Positions 1 through 7,278 of a DNA stretch of 64,000 bases are shown here, piece after piece; the first letter of the stretch is position 1; every line of letters starts with the position of its first letter. The DNA comes from Pseudomonas taeanensis MS-3. GTDB taxonomy: Bacteria > Pseudomonadota > Gammaproteobacteria > Pseudomonadales > Pseudomonadaceae. The notes beneath the pieces are model-generated. The model searched no databases and was not told where the DNA came from. It saw only the letters and a list, made by a program, of their open reading frames with translations. The DNA lies in contig NZ_AWSQ01000010.1 in the NCBI RefSeq assembly GCF_000498575.2, forward strand, positions 120,518 through 184,517, written 5' to 3'. The position numbers were made by a program, and so were the translations under genes.

Positions 1-266
1 GCCTGAGCACACAAGAACTGCAAAGCCCCCTGTTCGAACCTGAAGATCACGAGGAGCACGAGGAGCACGAACATGCCGGCGAACACAGCGAGATCCACGC
101 CCACTACCGCTTCGCCTGCACTCAAGCAGACGCCGTGCAACAGCTGGACCTGAGCGAGCTGTTCAAACGCTTCCCCGCCACCCTAAAAATCCAGGTGCAA
201 CTGCTCGGCCCTAATGGCCAGCAGGGCGCAGAGCTGACGCCGGACAACCCGCGCCTGCCGTTTTGA
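1..266 (+). CDS. DUF2796 (ZrgA-like) zinc-responsive protein, 3' end only
   Basis: The reading frame is open from base 3 to the TGA at 264-266, giving about 87 C-terminal residues; the start lies outside the window. The visible part opens with a histidine/glutamate-rich stretch (EDHEEHEEHEHAGEHSEIHAHY), which resembles a metal-binding loop, and continues into the DUF2796 C-terminal domain (FACTQADAVQQLDLSELF, then LKIQVQLLGPNGQQ). Family knowledge: DUF2796 proteins include ZrgA of Vibrio and PA4063 of P. aeruginosa, exported proteins made under zinc limitation and linked to zinc uptake. The ABC transporter and DUF3299 genes that follow match the PA4064-PA4066 order, so one operon is inferred. 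The gap to the next gene is unusually large here because a repeat element sits in it. Confidence 0.8.
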   Translation, partial: LSTQELQSPLFEPEDHEEHEEHEHAGEHSEIHAHYRFACTQADAVQQLDLSELFKRFPATLKIQVQLLGPNGQQGAELTPDNPRLPF

Positions 267-286
267 GGGGCTGCCTACCCTGTTCG

Positions 287-493
287 ATTTCACAGGCCGC
301 TGAAAAGGTAGCGAGCGAAGGCTAGACAAGGCGAAGTCAGGTGCAACGCAGCGAAGCGGAGTAACAGCCGGAGGCTGGCCCGCAGGGTGAGCGTAGCGAA
401 TCAAAAGCGGAGTTTACGAGCTGTAAATGAGCATTTTGAACCTGTCTTCAACGCCGTATAGTCGAGCGCAGCAGTTTTCAACGGTCTGTTAAA
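287..493. repeat. Non-coding inverted-repeat (MITE-like) element
   Basis: About 207 bp between the DUF2796 gene and the ABC ATPase gene. The two ends are imperfect inverted repeats: TTTCACAGGCCGCTGAAAA on the left against TTTAACAGACCGTTGAAAA read from the right end on the other strand. The complementarity continues inwards in a second pair (AAGTCAGGTGCAA on the left, AAGACAGGTTCAA from the right). No credible ORF lies inside. The sequence resembles a short dispersed element I remember from several Pseudomonas intergenic regions, but copy number cannot be tested here and no clear target-site duplication was found. Confidence 0.6.
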
Positions 494-566
494 ACTCCCT
501 CGGAGCCTGGCATTCTAGCCTCCCCTGGATCACCGTTCGCCTGAGCTTTTGCATGATCAAGCCGCT

Positions 567-1274
567 ATGACCACTCCCCTACTCGCACTCAGCAACCTCG
601 GCTTCGCCTGGCCCGGCCAGGCGCCGCTGCTGGACATCGCCAGTTTCACCTTGCAGCGCGGCGAGACCCTGTTTCTCAAGGGCCCCAGCGGCAGCGGCAA
701 GACCACCCTGCTCGGCTTGCTCGGCGGCGTGCAGCAGGCCGACCGCGGCAGCGTGCGCCTGCTCGAACAGGAGCTGAGCGCCCTCGGTTCCGCTGCCCGT
801 GACCGCTTCCGCGTCGACCACACCGGCTACATCTTTCAACAGTTCAACCTGCTGCCATTTCTCTCGGTGCGCGAGAACGTCGAGCTGCCTTGCCACTTCT
901 CCCGCCTGCGCGCTCAGCGCGCGCAGCAGCGCCATGGCAGTGTCGACCAGGCCGCCGCCAGCCTGCTGGCCCACCTCGGCCTCAAGGCCGAGCTGTTGCA
1001 GCGCCGTGCCGACAGCCTGTCGATCGGCCAGCAACAACGGGTCGCCGCCGCCCGCGCGCTAATCGGCCAGCCGGAGCTGGTGATCGCCGACGAACCGACC
1101 TCGGCACTGGATGCCGATGCCCGCGAGGCGTTCCTGCAGCTGTTGTTCAGCGAATGCCGCGACGCCGGCGCCAGCCTGCTGTTCGTCAGCCACGACCAGA
1201 GCCTGGCGCACCTGTTCGATCGCAGCCTGTCACTGGCCGAACTGAATCGCGCCGCCGCGCCCCAGGAGGTCTGA
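567..1274 (+). CDS. ABC transporter ATP-binding protein (MacB/LolD-type; PA4064-like)
   Basis: A 235-residue cytoplasmic ATPase that should power the permease encoded next. Walker A GPSGSGKT lies at about residues 39-46, the Q-loop is in YIFQQFNLLPF, the signature is LSIGQQQR (a variant of LSGGQ), Walker B is LVIADEP followed by TSALD, and the switch histidine is in FVSHD. The ATG at 567 was chosen because the next residues begin the usual domain; an in-frame TTG at 549 would add six residues. Stop and downstream GTG are separated by one base, so coupling with the permease is likely. In P. aeruginosa the equivalent operon is Zur-controlled; no Zur box is visible just upstream here, consistent with a promoter ahead of the DUF2796 gene. 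Confidence 0.9.
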   Translation: MTTPLLALSNLGFAWPGQAPLLDIASFTLQRGETLFLKGPSGSGKTTLLGLLGGVQQADRGSVRLLEQELSALGSAARDRFRVDHTGYIFQQFNLLPFLSVRENVELPCHFSRLRAQRAQQRHGSVDQAAASLLAHLGLKAELLQRRADSLSIGQQQRVAAARALIGQPELVIADEPTSALDADAREAFLQLLFSECRDAGASLLFVSHDQSLAHLFDRSLSLAELNRAAAPQEV

Positions 1275-1275
1275 G

Positions 1276-2541
1276 GTGTACCTACTCCGTCTAGCCCTGG
1301 CCAGCCTGGGCAACCGCCGCTTCACCGCCCTGCTCACGGTATTCGCCATCGCCCTGTCTGTGTGCCTGTTGCTGGCCGTCGAACGGGTGCGCAGCGAGGC
1401 GCGCGCCAGCTTCGCCAATACCATCAGCGGCACCGACCTGATCGTCGGCGCCCGCTCCGGCTCGGTCAACCTGCTGTTGTATTCGGTGTTCCGCATCGGC
1501 AACGCCACCAACAACATCCGCTGGGACAGCTTCGAGCACTTCGCCAAGCATCGCCAGGTGAAGTGGGCGATCCCCATCTCCCTCGGCGACTCGCATCGCG
1601 GCTACCGGGTGATGGGCACCAACCCGGACTATTTCAGCCACTATCGCTATGGCCGCAGCCAGCCCTTGAACCTGAGCCAGGGCCGCGCCTTCGCCGACGA
1701 CCCGTTCGAGGTGGTGCTCGGCGCCGAAGTGGCCGAGGCGCTGCACTATCGGCTCGGCGACCAGCTGGTACTGGCCCACGGTATAGCGACCATCAGCCTG
1801 CTCAAGCACGATGACAAACCCTTTCGCGTGGTTGGCATCCTGGCGCGCAGCGGCACTCCGGTGGACCGCACCCTGCACATCTCCCTGGCCGGCATGCAGG
1901 CGCTGCACATCGACTGGCAGAACGGCATGCCCGCGCGCGGCGCCGGCAAGGTCTCGGCCGAACAGGCGCGCGCCCTGCAGCTGCAACCCGAGGCAATCAC
2001 CGCGGTGCTGCTGGGGCTCAAAAGCAAGATCGCCACCTTCAGCCTGCAGCGCGAGATCAATGAGTTTCGCGGCGAACCGCTGCTGGCGATCCTCCCAGGC
2101 GTTGCCCTGCAGGAACTGTGGAGCCTGATGAGCACGGCGGAGCAGGCGCTGTTCGTGGTCTCGCTGTTCGTCGTGTTGACCGGGCTGATCGGCATGCTCA
2201 CCGCCATTCTCACCAGCCTCAACGAACGCCGCCGCGAGATGGCGATTCTGCGTTCGGTCGGCGCCCGCCCCTGGCATATCGCCAGCCTGCTGATACTCGA
2301 AGCTTTCAGTTTGGCGCTGGCCGGCGTGCTGCTCGGGGTACTGCTGCTGTATCTCGGCATCGCTGGCGCGCAGGGCTATGTGCAGGCCCACTACGGCCTG
2401 TATCTGCCGCTGAATGCACCCTCGCCCTATGAGTGGTCGCTGCTCGGCGCTATTCTCGCTGCCGCCCTGTTGATGGGCTGCATCCCGGCTTGGCGCGCCT
2501 ATCGGCAATCGCTGAGCGACGGCCTGTCGATTCGTTTATGA
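1276..2541 (+). CDS. ABC transporter permease, FtsX/MacB family (PA4065-like)
   Basis: A 421-residue inner-membrane protein with type VII (MacB/LolE/FtsX) topology: one N-terminal membrane segment (about residues 15-37), a large periplasmic domain (about 40-285) and three C-terminal segments (about 290-315, 340-365 and 390-412). The cytoplasmic coupling stretch NERRREMAILRSVGARPWHI before TM3 is typical of the family. The start is GTG at 1276, preceded by a strong AGGAGGT at 1263-1269. The family transmits ATP hydrolysis into movement of periplasmic parts rather than moving a solute across the inner membrane, so the substrate may be a periplasmic factor or lipoprotein. A zinc link is inferred only from the neighbours. 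Confidence 0.88.
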   Translation: MYLLRLALASLGNRRFTALLTVFAIALSVCLLLAVERVRSEARASFANTISGTDLIVGARSGSVNLLLYSVFRIGNATNNIRWDSFEHFAKHRQVKWAIPISLGDSHRGYRVMGTNPDYFSHYRYGRSQPLNLSQGRAFADDPFEVVLGAEVAEALHYRLGDQLVLAHGIATISLLKHDDKPFRVVGILARSGTPVDRTLHISLAGMQALHIDWQNGMPARGAGKVSAEQARALQLQPEAITAVLLGLKSKIATFSLQREINEFRGEPLLAILPGVALQELWSLMSTAEQALFVVSLFVVLTGLIGMLTAILTSLNERRREMAILRSVGARPWHIASLLILEAFSLALAGVLLGVLLLYLGIAGAQGYVQAHYGLYLPLNAPSPYEWSLLGAILAAALLMGCIPAWRAYRQSLSDGLSIRL

Positions 2542-2552
2542 GGCAACCACAC

Positions 2553-3077
2553 ATGTCCCGCCCGCTACTCGCCAGCCTGCTGCTCGCCCTCGCCACTTCG
2601 GTGAGCGCCGGCGAGGTACGTGAACTGACCTGGTCCGAACTGATCCCCGCCGATGCGCCCGTGCAAGTGATGCAAAGCGCCCCCCTGCATGACCTGTCGC
2701 AACTGGCCGACGCGCTGGCGGCCGAAGCCGCGCCCCCGGCCACGCAACAGTCACCCAACGCGCCGGTGGTCAAGGCCCTGAATGGCCAGGCGATCAAGCT
2801 GCCGGGCTACATAGTGCCGCTGGACGTCACCGAAGAAGGCCGCGTGACCGAGTTCTTGCTGGTGCCCTACTTCGGCGCCTGCATCCATGTGCCGCCGCCG
2901 GCGTCAAACCAGATCGTCCACGTCACAGCCGAACTGGGTGTGCTGCTCGATGCGCTGTATCAGCCGTTCTGGGTCGAAGGCCCACTGCAGGTCGAACAGA
3001 GCAGCAGCGAACTGGCCGAGGCCGGTTATCAGATGCAGGCGGACAAGATCTACGCCTACGAGGTGCCGGACAGCTAA
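2553..3077 (+). CDS. DUF3299 exported protein (PA4066-like)
   Basis: A 174-residue protein with an N-terminal signal peptide (MSRPLLASLLLALATSVSAG). The mature part fits DUF3299: an LTWSELIP opening, a GYIVPLD strand and the conserved YFGACIHVPPPASNQIVHV block, whose Cys and His residues could bind metal. The start at 2553 has a GAGG 9 bases upstream; an alternative ATG at 2538 overlaps the permease stop as ATGA and would add five residues. Function is unknown. Its fixed association with DUF2796 and a MacB-type ABC pair suggests one periplasmic zinc-response machine. Translational coupling with the permease is likely. Confidence 0.8.
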   Translation: MSRPLLASLLLALATSVSAGEVRELTWSELIPADAPVQVMQSAPLHDLSQLADALAAEAAPPATQQSPNAPVVKALNGQAIKLPGYIVPLDVTEEGRVTEFLLVPYFGACIHVPPPASNQIVHVTAELGVLLDALYQPFWVEGPLQVEQSSSELAEAGYQMQADKIYAYEVPDS

Positions 3078-3086
3078 CAGGCAAAA

Positions 3087-3127
3087 CCTCGGCCGCCGAT
3101 CGCCAACAAGCTGGCGCCTACAGCGGC
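3087..3127. repeat. REP-like palindromic element
   Basis: On the minus strand this reads CTGTAGGCGCCAGCTTGTTGG and onward, with a short CGCCA...TGGCG stem. It resembles the extragenic REP sequences common in Pseudomonas. It sits between the DUF3299 gene and its terminator. Only one copy is seen in the window, so assignment rests on resemblance. Confidence 0.45.
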
Positions 3128-3132
3128 GGAAT

Positions 3133-3168
3133 ACAAAAAAGCCAGACTCAAGGGTCTGGTTTTTTTGT
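3133..3168. terminator. Bidirectional intrinsic terminator between convergent operons
   Basis: Stem CCAGAC-TCAAGG-GTCTGG flanked by A6 on the left and T7 on the right, so it can act on both strands. It lies between the end of the DUF3299 gene and the end of the TonB operon. Confidence 0.85.
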
Positions 3169-3183
3169 ATGAGTCACTTGCTG

Positions 3184-4281
3184 TCAGCCGGCGCTGGCCA
3201 CGCGCTTTTCCCGCTCGAAGCTCAGCTCGCTGCGCGCCCAGTTGCGCCAGGCCCGTACGGTGCGGCGCGCGGCGCCGGCGCGTTCGGCTTTGACCAGTGC
3301 GTCCAGCCCCGCCTGCCAGCGGGCTTGCTCCAGCTCCAGCTGGGCCAGGTTCAGCCAGTGTTTGGCGCTACCAGAACGCGCGGCCAGCTGGCGAAACAGG
3401 CGCGCCGCCGCAGCGCGCTCGCGCGCCTGCCACCAGAGCAGGCCGAGGCGTTCCTCGCGGGCCACGCTGCGCGCCAGCAAGCCCTGCTCGAGCATGCCCG
3501 CCAGCAGCTTGGCACCCTGCCAGGGTTGCTCCGCCGCACCGGCCAGCAACACCAGGTTGTCCAGCTCGCCTTCGCTGAAACGCAGGCCCTTGCTGTGCGC
3601 GGCGCGCAGAGTGGCCAGGGCCCTGTCGTGGTGCCCGCTCAGTTGCTGCAAGGCTGCCAGCTGCCGCCAGTGCTGGGCACTATTGGGCTGACGCGCGAGC
3701 AATTGGCGCTGCCAACGCTCGGCTGCCGGGTAGCGCTTGAGATCGGCATTCACCGCCACGAGAAACTGCAACCAGCTGTCGGCGGCATGCGGATTGGCCT
3801 GCACATAACGCTCGGCCAAGGGCAGCGCCTTGGCTGGCTGGCCCAGGCCCTGATAAGCCTGCACCAGCATTTGCAGCTGCTCTTCATCCGCCTGGGCCTG
3901 ATACGGCGTCAGCAAGGCGACAACCTGGGCATAGCGGCGTTCGAGCAGGTTGAGCCTGGCCAGGTTCAGCCGTTCATTGGCCAACAACTCGGCGTCCAGC
4001 TTGCCGCTGCTGAGCGCCTTGTCGAGCAGTTCGATGGCCTTGGCGTTCTGCCCTTCGGCCCAGGCCAGGTAACCCCGACTGCGCCACAGCAGGGCCTGCT
4101 CCAGACTGCCCGGTTTGGCCTTGGCGGCATCCAGGGCGCGCCGGGCAGCGGCGTAGTCTCCCTGCTGCTGGGCACTCTGCGCGGTATTCAGGGCGCGGAA
4201 CACCCCAGGTTCGACGGCTTGCCCGGCGGCCTGAACCGCACCAGCCGTGCAGAGCATCAGTAACAGCAACAGACGCTGCAT
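3184..4281 (-). CDS. Exported TPR-repeat protein of the TonB2-type operon
   Basis: A 365-residue protein with a signal peptide (MQRLLLLLMLCTAGAVQAA) followed by alanine/leucine/glutamine-rich helical repeats (for example the WRSRGYLAWAEGQNAKAIELL region and GLGQPAKALPLAERYVQANP) that look like TPR units, probably periplasmic. The ATG at 4281 has GGGAGGT 8 bases upstream. It is the last gene of the operon, one base after tonB. Vibrio TonB2 clusters also place a TPR gene beside tonB2 (VC1543-like, from memory), where it supports TonB2-dependent uptake. It probably scaffolds or stabilises the TonB complex; no enzyme motif is visible. Confidence 0.78.
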   Translation of the reverse strand: MQRLLLLLMLCTAGAVQAAGQAVEPGVFRALNTAQSAQQQGDYAAARRALDAAKAKPGSLEQALLWRSRGYLAWAEGQNAKAIELLDKALSSGKLDAELLANERLNLARLNLLERRYAQVVALLTPYQAQADEEQLQMLVQAYQGLGQPAKALPLAERYVQANPHAADSWLQFLVAVNADLKRYPAAERWQRQLLARQPNSAQHWRQLAALQQLSGHHDRALATLRAAHSKGLRFSEGELDNLVLLAGAAEQPWQGAKLLAGMLEQGLLARSVAREERLGLLWWQARERAAAARLFRQLAARSGSAKHWLNLAQLELEQARWQAGLDALVKAERAGAARRTVRAWRNWARSELSFEREKRVASAG

Positions 4282-4282
4282 C

Positions 4283-4966
4283 TCAGCGACCTCCCTCAAG
4301 ACGGAAGTACAGGGTTTTCACCGCTTCGCGGGCCACCGCCAGACCGTTCTCGGTGCGCGGGGCGAAGCGCCAGCGCACCGCGGCACGCCGCGCCTCACGC
4401 TCGAAGACGTTGTGCGGACTGGACTCGAGTACGCGAATATTTTCCACTGCGCCGGCGCGATTGATGGTGAAAGCCAGTTTGACGTGGCCCTCAATGCCGC
4501 GCTGCAGGGCGTGGCGTGGATACTCCGGACTGACATCATTGAGCGGCATCACTTCACTCTCCGGGCCACCACTTTGCCCGCCGGACTCAGCCGGGCTCGG
4601 CGCACTCGATGGCGCGGCGCCAGCACTCAAACCACTCAGGCTGGGTGTCGGCGCGCTGCTGACGCTGATGCCACTGCTCAGGCTCGGCAGCTGCAGATCC
4701 AGCGCCGGCAGCGTGGCACTCGGCGCTACCGCCTGCGGGGTGGGCGGCGTCGGCGCTTGCGCCGTTTGCGGCTGCGGAGGCTGTGGCGCCTGCTGGCGGG
4801 TACGGGTGGCGGCGTTGCTCGACTCGCCATCCAGGCGCACAAAGTTGGCCACCGTCACTGGTTCATCCGATGGCTGACTGCGCGGCGGCGCGACCATGTA
4901 GAGCATCAGCGCGAACAGCGCCACGGCCATCAGGCAGGCGCCGACAAAAGCCAGCGGCAGGCGCAT
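4283..4966 (-). CDS. tonB: TonB energy transducer (TonB2 type)
   Basis: A 227-residue protein: short cytoplasmic start, one membrane anchor (about residues 5-28, FVGACLMAVALFALMLYMVA), a proline/glutamine/serine-rich periplasmic linker and a C-terminal TonB domain (VSPEYPRHALQRGIEGHVKL onward, ending VKTLYFRLEGGR). TonB couples the proton-motive force collected by ExbB/ExbD to gated outer-membrane receptors. The start ATG overlaps the exbD stop (ATGA at 4966), implying translational coupling. The linker is short compared with Pseudomonas TonB1, as expected for TonB2-type proteins. Which receptor it serves cannot be told from the window. Confidence 0.88.
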   Translation of the reverse strand: MRLPLAFVGACLMAVALFALMLYMVAPPRSQPSDEPVTVANFVRLDGESSNAATRTRQQAPQPPQPQTAQAPTPPTPQAVAPSATLPALDLQLPSLSSGISVSSAPTPSLSGLSAGAAPSSAPSPAESGGQSGGPESEVMPLNDVSPEYPRHALQRGIEGHVKLAFTINRAGAVENIRVLESSPHNVFEREARRAAVRWRFAPRTENGLAVAREAVKTLYFRLEGGR

Positions 4967-5376
4967 CAAAGCGCCCCCGAGGTAGCCGCCAGGGCAACGT
5001 CCTGCACCCCGGCCAGACGCGCCTGATCCATCACCTGCACCACCAGGCCGGTGCGTACATCCTGATCGGCCTGCACCACTACGGCGCCGTCCGGCTGGTC
5101 GACGCGCATGCGTTCGACATGGGCACGCACGCTGCGCACATCGACGACTTTCTTGTCCATCCACACCTGGCCGTCGGCGGTGATGGCGATGAGGATGTTG
5201 CCCTTGTCTTGCGGACTGGCGGTTTGCGCCTGGGGGCGCTGCACTTCGACGCCAGACTCCTTGATAAAGGAGCTGGTGACGATAAAGAAGATCAGCATGA
5301 TGAAGACCACGTCGAGCATCGGCGTCAGGTCGATGCCGGTGTCTTCGTCTTGCTGGTGGTGACGGCGCATTCTCAT
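4966..5376 (-). CDS. exbD: ExbD biopolymer transport protein
   Basis: A 136-residue ExbD/TolR protein. The N-terminus is cytoplasmic, followed by the hallmark segment DLTPMLDVVFIMLIFFIVTSSF (about residues 16-37), whose Asp in PMLD is the proton-carrying residue of the family. The rest is the periplasmic domain. Start at 5376 (MRMRRHH) was preferred; a second ATG six bases later is possible. The gene lies 11 bases after exbB and overlaps tonB by four bases, so all three are made together. It forms the proton channel with ExbB. Confidence 0.9.
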   Translation of the reverse strand: MRMRRHHQQDEDTGIDLTPMLDVVFIMLIFFIVTSSFIKESGVEVQRPQAQTASPQDKGNILIAITADGQVWMDKKVVDVRSVRAHVERMRVDQPDGAVVVQADQDVRTGLVVQVMDQARLAGVQDVALAATSGAL

Positions 5377-5387
5377 GTTTTGCTGTC

Positions 5388-5936
5388 TCAGTCGTGACGC
5401 AGCTGGTCGGCCAGCCGCTCGAGGGCCTGACGGGCGTCGCGCTCGAGGCGCGCCAGGCTGAATAATCCGCTGATCGCCAGAACCATGCCGGCCATGGTCG
5501 GCAGGGTCGCCTGCCAGACGCCGGCGGCCATACCGCGCGGGTTGCCGGTGCCATTGATCGCCAGCACATCGAACACCGCGACCATGCCGCTGACGGTGCC
5601 GAGCAAGCCCAGCAGCGGGTACATCGCCACCAGGGTCTTGCTCAGGCGCAGCGGGCCCATCAGGTGCTGGCGGGCCTGGGCCAGCCAGGCGCTGCGCACC
5701 GCGCGCTGCCAGCTGCCATCGTCTTCTTGCAGCAGCTGCTGCCAGGCCTGACGGCGCTCGCCGACCCATTCGGGAAAGACCCTGCGCATGTACCAGAAGC
5801 GCTCGAACACCAGGGTCCAGAACAGCACGCAGAGCCCGGCCAGCGCCCACATCACCACACCGCCGGCGCCCATGAAGTCGAGCAGCGCATAGCCGCTGTC
5901 GACCAGCCGCAGCCAGAAGCCGAGCCAATCAGTCAC
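5388..5936 (-). CDS. exbB: ExbB/TolQ family proton channel protein
   Basis: A 182-residue short ExbB, typical of TonB2 systems. It has one early membrane segment (GGVVMWALAGLCVLFWTLVF), a cytoplasmic loop, and the two family helices in the C-terminal half (VAMYPLLGLLGTVSGMVAVF and LPTMAGMVLAISGLFSL). It overlaps the end of the TtpC-like gene by eight bases. It should form the pentameric channel around ExbD that energises TonB. Distinguished from the longer upstream homologue by lacking the coiled-coil periplasmic domain. Confidence 0.9.
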   Translation of the reverse strand: MTDWLGFWLRLVDSGYALLDFMGAGGVVMWALAGLCVLFWTLVFERFWYMRRVFPEWVGERRQAWQQLLQEDDGSWQRAVRSAWLAQARQHLMGPLRLSKTLVAMYPLLGLLGTVSGMVAVFDVLAINGTGNPRGMAAGVWQATLPTMAGMVLAISGLFSLARLERDARQALERLADQLRHD

Positions 5937-7278
5937 GACGCGGCGCCCCGGACAGGTGCAGGGCGATCAAGCCGGCGCTTTGCTGCTCCAGCAGCTGAAT
6001 CAAGCCCTTGCTGCGGCTGGCCAGCAGGCTGTGCAGGAACAGCAGCGGGATCGCCACCACCAGACCCAGCACGGTGGTGACCAGGGCCTGGGAAATACCA
6101 TCGGCCATCAAGCGTGAGTCGCCGCCACCGCCCTGGGTGATGGCCTGGAAGGTGACGATCATGCCGGTCACGGTACCGAGCAAGCCGAGCAGCGGCGCCA
6201 CCGCACAGAGCAGCTTGAGCAGGCTCTGGCCTTTCTCCAGCGGCGGGGTTTCCTGGAGGATGGCCTCATCGAGCTTCAACTCCAGGGTCTCCAGGTCGGA
6301 CAGCTGCGGCTTCGGCCCCAGCACGCCGATCACCCGGCCCAGCGGATTATCGTCGCGCGGCTCACTCAACGCGTGGATCTGCGCCCTCACCCCTTGCCCC
6401 ACGCGGAGCAGATAGACCATGCGCCAGAGCGCCAGCAACAGGCCGAACAGGCCCATGGCGACGATCAGCCAGCCAACCAGCCCGCCTTGTTGCACGCGAT
6501 CCCACAGACTCGGCTGGCGCTGTAGCTGGGCCAACCAGGTGCCGCGACTCGGGTCGATGGGCAGGCTGGCGAGCGCCGCGCTGCTCTCCAGATAATCCTC
6601 GACCTGACCCAGCCCGGACGGCTGGCGCGGCGGCGCCAGCAATTCACCGGCATCGGCGTCGTAACGCAGGAAGGCGTCGTCGCTGAAGGCGGAGAACGCA
6701 CCAACGCGCAGCACCGACTGCGCCTCGCGACGGCCATCGGCGGCGACCACCGGCAGCGCCACGCGCTCGACCCGGCCACTGGCGGCAAGGTCTTCGAGCA
6801 GCAGCATCCAGTAGCCGTCGAGGTCTTCCGCCGAGGGCAAGGTGCGGCTTTCAGCCAGGGCGTTGAGGCGCTGCAGGCGCTCGGGGTACTGCGCGTTGAG
6901 CAGGCTGTCCTGCCACTGCCCGGCGACATCGCCGGCGCTCTGGCGGACCACGCCGAACAACTCGCCGAGGTGCCCGACCCGTTGCGCCAGCAGCTTTTCC
7001 TGCTCGGCCAATTCGGCCTCCTGGCGGTCGAACTCGGCCTTCAAACCCTCGGCTTCGGATTTCTGCACCTGCAGGGCGGCTTTGGCGCTGGCCAGCCGCT
7101 GCGCGCGCTCGCCACGTTCAGTGATAAACGCCTGCTCGCGGCTGTGCATGGCGGCTACTTCGGCGGCACGCTCGCCACGGATACGCTGCAGCAGTTGATC
7201 CGGGTTCAGCGTTTCAGCGGCCTGGACAATAATCGGTAGCAGACTCAAAGCGGCTACAACAAGAAAACGACGGCTCAT
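5929..7278 (-). CDS. TtpC-like TonB2 accessory protein (MotA/TolQ/ExbB domain plus coiled coil)
   Basis: A 449-residue protein with a signal sequence (MSRRFLVVAALSLLPIIVQAA), a long charged coiled coil (about residues 25-110, rich in Glu, Gln, Arg and Ala), a periplasmic region, then a C-terminal MotA/TolQ/ExbB domain (about 260-445; VAPLLGLLGTVTGMIVTFQA and VTTVLGLVVAIPLLFLHSLL). This domain order is that of TtpC, the fourth protein needed by Vibrio TonB2 systems for siderophore uptake. It starts inside the stop of the DUF3450 gene (four-base overlap). Inferred role: an extended ExbB-like partner that spans the periplasm and helps this TonB complex reach or choose receptors. Confidence 0.85.
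   Translation of the reverse strand: MSRRFLVVAALSLLPIIVQAAETLNPDQLLQRIRGERAAEVAAMHSREQAFITERGERAQRLASAKAALQVQKSEAEGLKAEFDRQEAELAEQEKLLAQRVGHLGELFGVVRQSAGDVAGQWQDSLLNAQYPERLQRLNALAESRTLPSAEDLDGYWMLLLEDLAASGRVERVALPVVAADGRREAQSVLRVGAFSAFSDDAFLRYDADAGELLAPPRQPSGLGQVEDYLESSAALASLPIDPSRGTWLAQLQRQPSLWDRVQQGGLVGWLIVAMGLFGLLLALWRMVYLLRVGQGVRAQIHALSEPRDDNPLGRVIGVLGPKPQLSDLETLELKLDEAILQETPPLEKGQSLLKLLCAVAPLLGLLGTVTGMIVTFQAITQGGGGDSRLMADGISQALVTTVLGLVVAIPLLFLHSLLASRSKGLIQLLEQQSAGLIALHLSGAPRRD

Noticed and set aside
494..566. Zur box ahead of the ABC ATPase
   Set aside because: No GTTATA-type palindrome visible; control probably lies upstream of the window.
1291..2508. 405-residue minus-strand ORF antisense to the permease gene
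   Set aside because: Gln/Ala/His-rich shadow frame; the plus-strand permease has membrane helices, ribosome site and operon context.
2887..4263. 458-residue plus-strand ORF spanning the terminator and TPR gene
   Set aside because: It runs through a strong bidirectional terminator and opposes the TPR gene, which has a signal peptide and ribosome site.
4283..5569. 428-residue minus-strand frame as a single long TonB
   Set aside because: Only the last 227 residues are TonB; the N-terminal part is out-of-frame exbD/exbB sequence, and an ATGA start fits at 4966.
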